A stretch of DNA of 64,000 nucleotides from Streptomyces sp. S4.7 (GTDB lineage: Bacteria; Actinomycetota; Actinomycetes; Streptomycetales; Streptomycetaceae), in NCBI RefSeq assembly GCF_010384365.1, contig NZ_CP048397.1, positions 6,262,001 through 6,326,000 on the forward strand, read 5' to 3'. Both the position numbers and the translations under genes were made by a program. Of this stretch, positions 51,913 through 59,677 are shown piece by piece. The first letter of the stretch is position 1. Each line of letters opens with the position of its first letter. The notes beneath the pieces were generated by a model. It saw only the letters and a program-made list of their open reading frames with translations, searched no databases and was not told the DNA's origin.

Positions 51913-52806
51913 TCAGATGATCGAGACGCCGTAGACGCTGAGGGCCTCGGTGACCGGCTGGTAGAACGTGGTGCCGCCGGAGGAGCAGTTGCCGCTGCCG
52001 CCGGAGGTCAGGCCGTGCGCCGTGCTGCCCGAGAAGAGCGCGCCGCCGCTGTCGCCGGGCTCGGCGCAGACGTTGGTCTGGATGAGGCCCGAGACGATGC
52101 CGTCGGCGCCGTAGTTCACGGTCGCGTTGAGGCCCGTGACCGTGCCGCTGTGGAGACCGGTCGTGCTGCCGCTACGGGTGACGCCCTGACCGACGACGGG
52201 GTCGGCCGCGCCGTCGATCTCCTGGTAGCTGCCGTTGTACAGGTAGACCCTGCCGTCGGCCGCACCCGGGTCGGCGTGCTGGATGATCCCGTAGTCGTCA
52301 CCCGGGAAGCTGGAACCGGCGGTCGTGCCGATGGACCAGCTGCTGCCGATGTTGGTGCAGTGACCGGCGGTCAGCGCGTAGTTGGCGCTGCCGTTGGTGA
52401 CGTTGAAGCCGAGGGAGCAGCGGGCGCCACCGGTGGTGATGGCCTCGCCGCCGGCGATCAGCTTGCTGAAGGTGCCGGGGGTGCGCTTGATCGTCACGCC
52501 GGCGTCGGTGCCGGCGACGGCCGACTTGACCTCGGCCAGCTCGGCCGCCGAGACGGTGCTGTCGGCGGTGACGACGATCTTGCCGGTGGCCTTGTCCGTG
52601 TACCAGGCGGTGCCGGCCACGTCCGCGCCGCGAACCGCGGAGCTGGCGTCGGCGAGCTGAGCCGCCGTCACCTTGGCCTCGGGGGCCGGTGCGGCCACCG
52701 CTGACGGGACGGCGAGCGCGACGGCGGCCACGAGACCGGTGGAAACGGCCAGGGCACGAGCGCGTCTGGACACGCCATTGCGGGGGGAGAAGCGCTTGAA
52801 GGTCAC
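51913..52806 (-). CDS. Secreted S1 peptidase (streptogrisin-like)
   Basis: 297-aa pre-pro-protease. The signal peptide covers about residues 1-39 (ALAVSTGLVAAVALAVPSAVA). An alpha-lytic-type propeptide (to about 115, with TAWYTDKATGKIVVTADSTV) precedes the mature domain, which starts near IAGGEAITTGGARCSLGFNV. The triad is His149 (TAGHC), Asp171 (GDDYGII) and Ser253 (GDSGGALF). Paired Cys at 130/150 and in the C-terminal part fit the streptogrisin disulfides. The GTG at 52806 is chosen because GGAGG lies 6 nt upstream, inside the alternative ATG start. Confidence 0.94.
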   Translation of the reverse strand: MTFKRFSPRNGVSRRARALAVSTGLVAAVALAVPSAVAAPAPEAKVTAAQLADASSAVRGADVAGTAWYTDKATGKIVVTADSTVSAAELAEVKSAVAGTDAGVTIKRTPGTFSKLIAGGEAITTGGARCSLGFNVTNGSANYALTAGHCTNIGSSWSIGTTAGSSFPGDDYGIIQHADPGAADGRVYLYNGSYQEIDGAADPVVGQGVTRSGSTTGLHSGTVTGLNATVNYGADGIVSGLIQTNVCAEPGDSGGALFSGSTAHGLTSGGSGNCSSGGTTFYQPVTEALSVYGVSII

Positions 52807-53470
52807 GAAATCCTCCATCGGTGGGGGGAAAGCACGGCCCCGTGGGGTGTGGGCCGTTGTTCGTGCGCCGGTCCGTGGCCGGTCTCTGCCGGTCGTGGAC
52901 CTGTTGAGCCGCACGGATGGAATCGTTGACGGGCTGCGCCTCGTACACAAGGCCGACTTCCGGACCCCGGCCACGCGCGCCACGGTCCGGCCCGGGTAAC
53001 GCTCCTGACGGAGCGTCATTTTTTCTTTGCACGCGCATGGGCTGCGGTTTGCTGCAAATTGAACCGGCGAGGCGTGCCGGTGGCGCGCTACGGGCGGAAA
53101 CTCCCGGCGAGGCAGCGGATTTGAGTCTGAGTGCCGGAGGCTGCGACGGGTCACTTCACGAACACGCAGGGTTTGCGGGGTGGTTCGGTGTCCGATATCG
53201 GCCGTGTGCGCGACCGCGCGGGAGTCGGGTCAGGTGGGGCTCATCGAACGCCTCTCCTGTGGCCGGTGGAGCCTTATGTGTCGTACGTGCGAATTGCGCG
53301 CACTCGATCGATGGCTGAAAACCTTCATCCTGGCCCGAGTTGGAGATAAAGAGCCTGTCCGGAATCGGCCAAGGTCGCGCCCTTGCGGAGTGGCCCTCAT
53401 CTGTGCATTGGCCATGAAGTGCCGTCGGGAGCCGCCGCATGGACGGGCCCGGCCGGGAAACCCGCAGTGC
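52807..53470. other. Intergenic region upstream of the S1 protease and DUF6328 genes
   Basis: 664 bp without a supported gene, carrying the promoters of both divergent genes. Around 52999-53024 a short hairpin (ACGCTCC-TGAC-GGAGCGT) is followed by six T on the plus strand; on the minus strand it would lie in the long 5' leader of the protease mRNA, after a poly-A run. The rest contains no clear repeats. Confidence 0.5.
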
Positions 53471-53983
53471 ATGACGGACGACATGACAAGACCCGGCGGG
53501 ACCGCGCCCAGGGGCCGTGACGAATCGCCAAAGGAGCGGGCCGACCGGCGCTGGGCAGAACTGCTCCAGGAGGTGCGCGTCGCACAGACCGGGGTGCAGA
53601 TCCTGTTCGGATTCCTGCTCACCGTGGTCTTCCAGCCGCGCTTCGGCGATCTCTCCGACACCGACACCAACATCTACCTCGCGACGGTGGTGCTCGGAGC
53701 CGTCACCACCGGCGCGCTCATCGCGCCCGTCTCCTTCCACCGGATGGTCACGGGGCGGCGGCTGAAGCCCCAGATGGTCGAGTGGGCGTCCCGGCTCACC
53801 TTCGTCGGGCTGGTCTTCCTGCTGTGCACCATGGCGTCGGCCCTGCTGCTGATCCTGCGCGTGGCGCTCCACAACGCCATCGCGCTGTGGATCGTCGCGG
53901 GCCTGGTGCTGTGGTTCGTCCTCTGCTGGTTCGTCCTGCCGGCCTGGGCCCGCCGTGAGAGCGCCAGGGCCGCCACCGATTGA
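53471..53983 (+). CDS. DUF6328 family membrane protein
   Basis: 170-aa protein. A hydrophilic N-terminus (ADRRWAELLQEVRVAQTGVQ) leads into four membrane segments: ILFGFLLTVVFQ, ATVVLGAVTTGALIAPVSFHRMV, LTFVGLVFLLCTMASALLLILRVAL and LWIVAGLVLWFVLCWFVLPAW. The pattern RRWAELLQEVRVAQTGVQIL matches the actinobacterial DUF6328 family, whose function is unknown. ATG at 53471; ATG at 53483 is an alternative. Confidence 0.85.
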   Translation: MTDDMTRPGGTAPRGRDESPKERADRRWAELLQEVRVAQTGVQILFGFLLTVVFQPRFGDLSDTDTNIYLATVVLGAVTTGALIAPVSFHRMVTGRRLKPQMVEWASRLTFVGLVFLLCTMASALLLILRVALHNAIALWIVAGLVLWFVLCWFVLPAWARRESARAATD

Positions 53984-54025
53984 CCGGCGCCGGGCCGCCC
54001 GTCACGCGCGACCGGCGCCGAACGG

Positions 54026-54403
54026 TCAGGCCGGGCGGTCCTGCAGTACGGAGAGGGTGTTGCCCGCCGGGTCGGTGAACCACGCGATGTACGGGCCGCC
54101 CAGCCGGAAGATCCCCTTCTCGTCCGTCTCCATGCCGGGATAGCGCTCGAAGCGCACACCCCGCCGGACCAGATCGTCCACGGCCGTCTCGACGTCGTCC
54201 ACGGGGAAGTTGAGGATCGTGTACGTGGCGGGTACATGGTCCGGCTTCGGGTAGACGAGCACCTCCGCCCCGCCCGCGAGGCGCAGCCGCAGCATGCCGT
54301 TCGCCTCGGTGACGTCCAGGCCGAGCGTCTCGCCGTAGAAGAGACGGGCCCTCGGGATGTCGTCCACGGCGAAACCGCTGAACGCCTTGCTTCTGCCGAG
54401 CAC
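54026..54403 (-). CDS. VOC family protein
   Basis: 125-aa glyoxalase/bleomycin-resistance-fold protein: SKAFSGFAVDDIPRARLFYGETLGLDV, EVLVYPKPDHVPATYTILNFPVDDVETAVDDLVRRGV and IAWFTDPAGNTLSVLQ are the characteristic strand-helix modules. The GTG at 54403 follows GAGGAAG; the open frame upstream is antisense to the GNAT gene's promoter region. Substrate unknown. Confidence 0.88.
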   Translation of the reverse strand: MLGRSKAFSGFAVDDIPRARLFYGETLGLDVTEANGMLRLRLAGGAEVLVYPKPDHVPATYTILNFPVDDVETAVDDLVRRGVRFERYPGMETDEKGIFRLGGPYIAWFTDPAGNTLSVLQDRPA

Positions 54404-54520
54404 GGCTGCTTCCTCTCGTCCGGCCGGAGCCCCTGGTTCCCGACCGTACAAGCAGGGCCGGGACCCGGCAGCCCGGCCGGTCCGGGCGGGTCCGCCGTGC
54501 GGACCGCCGCACCGGATGCG

Positions 54521-54526
54521 TAATAC
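54521..54526 (+). promoter_or_regulatory. -10 element of the GNAT gene, probably leaderless
   Basis: TAATAC, a good -10 hexamer in otherwise GC-rich DNA, ends 7 nt before the ATG at 54534. The transcript would start at the ATG, which also lacks a ribosome site. Confidence 0.5.
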
Positions 54527-54533
54527 TCGGAGT

Positions 54534-55082
54534 ATGACTCCGCGTACTACCGGCAAGGGCGGCCGGGCGGTCCGCCCCGCGGCCGACATGTCCGTCCGGC
54601 GGGCCACGGCGCGTGACGCCAAGCGGCTGACCGGGCTGGTCCGGTCGTCCAGCGCCTACGAGGGCCCGTACGCGCCCATGATCGCCGGCTACCGCGTGGG
54701 GCCCGACTACGTCGAGACCCACCGGGTCTTCCTCGCCGCGGCCCCGGACGGGCGGCTGCTCGGCTTCTACGCCCTGCTGCTCGCCCCGCCCGAACTGGAC
54801 CTGATGTTCGTCGCCGACGCCGCGCAGGGCCTCGGGGTCGGGCGACGGCTGATCAACCATATGAAGGAGGAGGCGCGCGCGGCCGGCGTCCGCTCCGTAC
54901 GCGTGGTGTCGCATCCGCCCGCCGAGGGTTTCTACCTCGGCGTCGGCGCGCAACGCCTCGGTACGGTGGCGGCGAACCCGCCCGCGGTGCTGTGGGACCG
55001 TCCCGAGCTGGTCATCCATCTCTCTCCCGCCGGTGACGCTCCGGCCCGAACGGTCGAACAGGCCCCCCACACGGGTAGTTGA
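54534..55082 (+). CDS. GNAT family N-acetyltransferase
   Basis: 182-aa acetyltransferase. MSVRRATARDAKRLTGLVRSS is the first strand and helix, ELDLMFVADAAQGLGVGRRLINHM is the acetyl-CoA motif A, and SVRVVSHPPAEGFYLGVGAQRLG is motif B. Substrate unknown. The N-terminal 18 residues are a basic extension. Divergent from the VOC gene. Confidence 0.9.
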   Translation: MTPRTTGKGGRAVRPAADMSVRRATARDAKRLTGLVRSSSAYEGPYAPMIAGYRVGPDYVETHRVFLAAAPDGRLLGFYALLLAPPELDLMFVADAAQGLGVGRRLINHMKEEARAAGVRSVRVVSHPPAEGFYLGVGAQRLGTVAANPPAVLWDRPELVIHLSPAGDAPARTVEQAPHTGS

Positions 55083-55301
55083 CGCGCACAGACCCCCCGA
55101 TCCGCGTCGGGATGTGGTCGCATGAGATGCGGTCGGACCCATTGACCGCGCTCCACCAAGACGTAACGCTGTCGCACATGGCTGAACGCCGGACACTCAT
55201 GTGAACGCGTGTTCGGTGGTCCCGTGCATCGTGCGTCATCGAGCAGTCACTCCTGCATCACTCCCTGATCCCCCACATCTCAGGAAGGCAGGCAACGGCT
55301 C

Positions 55302-55424
55302 ATGAAGGACTCACAGGAAACGGCCCAGGAGCCCACGGAAGGCACGATCAACTGGCAGACCCCCGAGTTCGTGGTCGTCGAGACCGCGCTGGAGGTCACC
55401 GCCTACGCCCTCACCGACCGGTAG
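55302..55424 (+). CDS. pqqA: PQQ precursor peptide PqqA
   Basis: 40-aa ribosomal precursor of pyrroloquinoline quinone. It contains E-V-T-A-Y (residues 31-35), in which the side chains of Glu31 and Tyr35 are cross-linked by PqqE to form PQQ. The leader is longer than the classic 23-aa PqqA, as often seen in actinobacteria. The stop is 11 nt before pqqB. Because pqqC, pqqD and most of pqqE are missing downstream, the precursor is probably not matured unless those genes are elsewhere. Confidence 0.85.
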   Translation: MKDSQETAQEPTEGTINWQTPEFVVVETALEVTAYALTDR

Positions 55425-55435
55425 ACCCCGCCGCC

Positions 55436-56542
55436 ATGCTGCTGCAGGTGCTCGGCACCGCGGCGGGCGGCGGACTGCCCCAGTGGAACTGCGCGTGTCC
55501 CGGCTGCGCCGGGGCGCGCGCCCACCCGCACCGGCGCCGCCGCCACGCCTCACTCGCCCCGCGCGCCGACGAGGACCGCTGGTATCTCGTCAACGCGCCC
55601 CCCGACAGCGGCGACCAGATCGAGGACAGCCCCGCACTGCGTCCGGGGCCCGGAGCGCGTGACACACCGGTGGCCGGAGTGATCCTCACCGACGCCGAAC
55701 TCGACCACACCCTGGGCACCGCGCCGCTGCGCGAGGCGAGTGGATTCGACGTCCTGGCCACCCGTCCCGTCCACGGCGCCCTGACCGGGCTGATGAGACT
55801 TCACGCCATCCTCGCCCCGTACACCCGTGTCGAATGGCGGGAGCTGGGCGGCGAGCCCGAGCCGCTCACCAAGGGCGGCGCCGTCGAGATCGACGCCGTA
55901 CCCGTCTCGCCCGAACGCCCGCGCTACGCCGCCACCGCGGACGCGGCGAACGGAGCCGGCGGAGCGGACGGGACCGACGACGACCCCGCCTGGGTGGTCG
56001 CGCTGCGGCTGCGCGAGACCGCCACCGGCCGCAGCCTCCTCTACGCCCACGCCCTGGCCCGCTGGACCGACACCTTCCAGGACGCCGTCGAGGCCGCCGA
56101 CTGCGTGATCCTCGACGGCACCTTCTGGGACGACGACGAACCCGTACGGACCGGTACCTCGGACCGCACCGCCACCGGCATGGGACATCTGCCGATCGCG
56201 GGACCGGGCGGCACCGCCCGCCGGCTCTCCGGACTGCGCGCCCGCTGCCTCTACACGCATCTCAACAACACGAACCCCCTCTGCGACCCGGACGCCCCGC
56301 AGCACACGCTCCTGGGGGAGTGGGGCCCGGAGGTCGCCGCCGACCGAACGGTGATCGAGTGTGAGCACAGCGCAACCGCGACGCGCTCCTGCCCGATCGC
56401 GCCCCGATCCACCGGGCCAGGCAGTCCGTCCGGCGGTGGCGGGAGCGCCTGTCAGGGCGGCTGGAGCTGGTGTGGGTCGTGCCGGACTACGTGGACGGGA
56501 CGGCCAAACCCTGTATGGGCGGCTGGGGCGCCCTCTCGCTGA
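55436..56542 (+). CDS. pqqB: PqqB, with altered C-terminus from a deletion
   Basis: Metallo-beta-lactamase-fold PQQ biosynthesis protein. The N-terminus MLLQVLGTAAGGGLPQWNCACP, the block GVILTDAELDHTLG and the end YTHLNNTNPLCDPDAPQ all match PqqB. Around residue 308 (TVIE) the family sequence ends but the frame runs on for 58 residues of Cys/Gly/Pro-rich nonsense (368 aa in total instead of about 305). These extra codons are the out-of-frame reading of the pqqE remnant, so the natural stop was lost at a deletion junction near 56360-56374. Confidence 0.8.
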   Translation: MLLQVLGTAAGGGLPQWNCACPGCAGARAHPHRRRRHASLAPRADEDRWYLVNAPPDSGDQIEDSPALRPGPGARDTPVAGVILTDAELDHTLGTAPLREASGFDVLATRPVHGALTGLMRLHAILAPYTRVEWRELGGEPEPLTKGGAVEIDAVPVSPERPRYAATADAANGAGGADGTDDDPAWVVALRLRETATGRSLLYAHALARWTDTFQDAVEAADCVILDGTFWDDDEPVRTGTSDRTATGMGHLPIAGPGGTARRLSGLRARCLYTHLNNTNPLCDPDAPQHTLLGEWGPEVAADRTVIECEHSATATRSCPIAPRSTGPGSPSGGGGSACQGGWSWCGSCRTTWTGRPNPVWAAGAPSR

Positions 56543-56943
56543 CGGTCGCGCCGGACGGCACCGTGTACCCCTGCCCGGCCGCCGCCGCCCTGCCGGAGCT
56601 GGACGCGCCCAATGTCAAGGACCACTCCCTGGCGTGGATCTGGCACGAGTCGAGGGCCTTCAACCTCTACCGGGGCGAGGAGTGGATGAGCGCCCCGTGC
56701 CGTAGCTGCGAGCTGCGCGCCAGGGACTTCGGCGGCTGCCGCTGCCAGGCCCACGCGCTCACCGGCGACGCCGCGCGGACGGACCCGGCCTGCCACCTGT
56801 CGCCGGACCACGCGCTCGTGCGTGACCTGGTGGACACCCCGACGGCCCCCGAGCCGCTGCCGGCCGGGGCGGCACCCACGACGCCCTCGTACGTCCACCG
56901 AAACCACCCCGACGACCACCGAGCCGCACGCGGTCACCCCTAG
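56374..56943 (+). pseudogene. pqqE: C-terminal SPASM remnant of pqqE
   Basis: A frame with no start codon begins NRDALLPDRAPIHRARQS and continues to LELVWVVPDYVDGTAKPCMGGWG. It then shows the SPASM auxiliary-cluster cysteines YPCPAA, APCRSCELRARDFGGCRCQA and DPACHLSP, exactly the C-terminal half of the radical SAM enzyme PqqE. The N-terminal half with the CxxxCxxC radical-SAM site is missing, as are pqqC and pqqD, which should lie between pqqB and pqqE. It overlaps the extended pqqB frame. Confidence 0.85.
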
Positions 56944-57052
56944 AACTCCCTTTCGCGCGGCCCCCCATGGCCGCACCGCACCGCAGACCGCACCGCTCAG
57001 CACCGCGCACAGCACCTCCCATCCCCACCCCCCACTTCATCCGGAGGAATCC

Positions 57053-58158
57053 ATGCACGGCAGCAAGCCGACGAGGACCCTCGTCGGGGCGGCGGCCACC
57101 GTCGCCGCCGCGGCACTCGTCGCCGGACTCGTCCAGAGCGCCGGCGCGAACGAGGCCGGCGCCACCGCCGCGGCCGGCGAACCGACCGACATCACCACCA
57201 TCTCCACCGGCTACTCGATCCCGTGGGGCATCCACTGGCTGCCGGACAACTCCTCGTCGCTGGTCACCGAGCGCAACTCCTTCAAGGTCTTCAAGGTGAC
57301 CCCGGCCGGGCAGCGGACGGAGATCGGCACCGTCCCCGAGTCCCAGACCACCGGAGGCGAGGGCGGTCTGATGGGCGTCGCCGTCGACCCGGACTGGGAG
57401 AGCAATCACTTCGTGTACTTCATGCACACCGCGTCCGAGGGCAACCGGATCGCCCGTATGACCTACGACGGCACCCGACTCACCGGCTACACCGCCCTGT
57501 TGAAGGGCATCGCGAAGAACAGGTACCACAACGGCGGCCGGCTCGCCTTCGGCCCGGACGGTCATCTCTACGCCTCGACCGGCGACGCGCGGAACACCGC
57601 CCTCGCCCAGGACAAGAACTCCCTCAACGGCAAGATCCTGCGGATGACGACGGACGGCGAGCCGGCGCCCGGCAACCCGTTCGACAACCACGTCTACAGC
57701 CTCGGCCACCGCAATCCGCAGGGCATCGCCTTCGACCCGCAGGGCCGGCTCTGGGAAGCGGAACTCGGCGAGAGCGCGCGGGACGAACTCAACCTCGTCA
57801 AGGCGGGCAACAACTACGGCTGGCCCGTCTGCGAAGGCAACTGCTCCCAGGCGGGGATGACCAACCCGAAGGCCACCTGGACCACCGCCGAGGCCTCACC
57901 CAGCGGTATAGCCGTCGTCGACGGCGCCGTCTACATGGCGTCGCTGCGCGGCGAACGGCTCTGGCGGATCCCGATCGACACCGCCGACGAGAACGTCGGA
58001 ACGCCGCAGGCGCACTACGTCGGCACACGTACGGGCGGCTGCGCGGCGTGACCAAGGTGCCGGGCGCCGACGTCCTGTGGCTCTCCACGACGAACGTGGA
58101 CAGCAACGGCGGTGAACCGGCCGGGTCGGACAAGATCTTCCGGGTGACGATCGGCTGA
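57053..58158 (+). pseudogene. PQQ-dependent sugar dehydrogenase, frameshifted near the 3' end
   Basis: Soluble aldose dehydrogenase-like beta-propeller, exported by the signal peptide at about residues 1-33. Motifs: GGEGGLMGVAVDPDW, YHNGGRLAFGPDGHLY, LGHRNPQGIAFDPQGRLWEAELGE and NYGWPVCEGNC. After HYVGT the frame is lost: at 58024-58027 an extra AC (or one missing base) shifts it, giving a premature stop at 58051. The other frame continues YGRLRGVTKVPGADVLWLST to the stop at 58158. About 40 residues, the last propeller blade, are affected. GGAGGA ribosome site before the ATG. Confidence 0.8.
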
Positions 58159-58242
58159 ACCGGCGCGCTCACGACCGACCACCGGCCTCGTACGACCGGC
58201 CCCGACCGGCTTCGCGCGACCGGCGCGCGGCCCCGACGGCCG

Positions 58243-58278
58243 CTGTCCGGCGCGGAACTCCCCTTCCGAGCCGGACAG
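58243..58278. terminator. Stem-loop between convergent genes
   Basis: CTGTCCGGC (58243-58251) pairs with GCCGGACAG (58270-58278), 18-nt loop, between the sugar dehydrogenase and the convergent esterase. Confidence 0.5.
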
Positions 58279-58324
58279 TCGGCCCGCCCGCCCCTCCCCG
58301 CCCCCCGGCAACCCCCAGCTCCGC

Positions 58325-59344
58325 TCAGCCCACCAGCGGCTTCAGCAGCATCGGCAGCGCGTGGTGCAACTCCCGCTCCCAGTAGGCCGGGGAGTGCGTG
58401 CCCGCGTAGAAGTGCGTCGTCACCGGCGCCCCGGCCTCCCGCAGCCGGTCCGCCACGGCCCGTGACTCCCGCTCCATCAGCGTCTCGGACGGCGAGATCA
58501 CGTCGTCGCCGAAGGGATCCGCGGGATCCTCCAGCCCCGGGATCTCCTCGTCGGGCTCGACGTCCGGAGGATCCAGCACGCCGGCCGTCCCGTCGCCGGC
58601 GGACAGCCGCACGGGCACGCCCCGCAGCCGCTCGGCCAGGTAATACGGGTCGTGCGCCGCCCAGTTGGCGCGCTGCTCGACCGGGTCGCCCCAGAGCGCC
58701 TTCCAGTCGAGCCCCAGATGATCCATGCCCGCCCTGACGGCGTGCGGGTGCATCAGCGGATGCACGTACCCGCTGAAGCTCGCCGCCGCTCGGAACATCC
58801 CCGGCCGCCGCGCGGAGTACGAGAGTGCGCCGAACCCGCCCTGCGACTCGCCCGCCACCGTGCGCCGCGTACCGGCGCCGTACTCCCGCTCCAGGAGCGG
58901 CCGCACCTCGTCCAGATGGAAGCGCTCGACACCGGGCTGCCCTCCGGCGCCCCCGTTCCACCAGTTCGTGCAGAAGCCGAACAGCGGCATCTCGGGCATC
59001 ACCACCAGCACGTTCCGCAGCTCGGGCAGATCCTGCACCCCGTAGTCGCGGGTCCAGCTCAGATGGTCGCCGTCCCCGCCCAGGAGCAGGTAGAGCACCG
59101 GCCGGCGGTCGCCGGGCCGGCGGTCGTCCCAGCCCTCCGGCGTCGCGAGCCGCACCGCCGCCCGGCGGCCCGGCGCCGGTGAGTCGACGGTCAGATCGAC
59201 CAGGCCGGAAGGGCCCGCCCGCTCGTTCACGACGCGCGCGCCCGGCAACCGGTCGGCCGACGACGCCGGTCCCGCGGGAGGCAGCAGGGCCGCGACCGCG
59301 GCGAGAACGACCACTGCCCGTGCACGTCGAATCCCTACTCCCAT
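58325..59344 (-). CDS. Secreted esterase (alpha/beta hydrolase, esterase D / antigen 85-like)
   Basis: 339-aa protein with a signal peptide (about residues 1-29). The alpha/beta-hydrolase core has the nucleophile elbow VAGESQGGFGALSYSARRPGMF (Ser in GESQG) and the C-terminal His in YAGTHSPAYWERELHHALP. The early RPVLYLLLGGDGDHLSW and LVVMPEMPLFGFCTNWWNGG blocks resemble antigen 85/mycolyltransferase-like esterases. The substrate is unknown; an extracellular esterase or acyltransferase role is likely. An acidic insert (DVEPDEEIPGLEDPADPFGDD) is present before the His. Confidence 0.88.
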   Translation of the reverse strand: MGVGIRRARAVVVLAAVAALLPPAGPASSADRLPGARVVNERAGPSGLVDLTVDSPAPGRRAAVRLATPEGWDDRRPGDRRPVLYLLLGGDGDHLSWTRDYGVQDLPELRNVLVVMPEMPLFGFCTNWWNGGAGGQPGVERFHLDEVRPLLEREYGAGTRRTVAGESQGGFGALSYSARRPGMFRAAASFSGYVHPLMHPHAVRAGMDHLGLDWKALWGDPVEQRANWAAHDPYYLAERLRGVPVRLSAGDGTAGVLDPPDVEPDEEIPGLEDPADPFGDDVISPSETLMERESRAVADRLREAGAPVTTHFYAGTHSPAYWERELHHALPMLLKPLVG

Positions 59345-59677
59345 ACGAGTCCTCCGTGTCCGGCCGGAGGCGTTCCTCCGGTGCCGCCGACGCTACGGAG
59401 CGGCCCCCAACCGGTCATCCGGCAGCGGGAGTCGGCGGTACTCCCGCGGGCGTACGCCAACCGCGCACCCCGCCGTTGCGCGCCCACGGGGCGCTCACGG
59501 CGTACGACCATGGCGCTCACGGCGTGCGATACCGCGCGCCCACGGCGTGAGTTGTCCCCCTGTGGGGGTCTTCGCCGGAACGCTGCGCACACGAACCGTC
59601 GCTGTGTGTACTGTGCGGTTCTGCCTTCCGGGTCCATCCGGCCCGTCAGATTCCCCGATCCTCCCGAGGTCCGTCCG
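59345..59677. other. Promoter region of the conservon
   Basis: 333 bp divergent region. It contains three copies of GCGCYCACGGCGT (59491-59503, 59513-59525, 59536-59548) and a partial copy at 59480, spaced 22-23 bp. GAACCG (59593-59598) and CGGTTC (59616-59621) form a further inverted repeat. No gene is supported. Confidence 0.55.

Noticed and set aside
53180..53470. 97-codon N-terminal extension of the DUF6328 gene
   Set aside because: Cys/Arg-rich, without conservation or coding bias; the family begins at the ATG at 53471.
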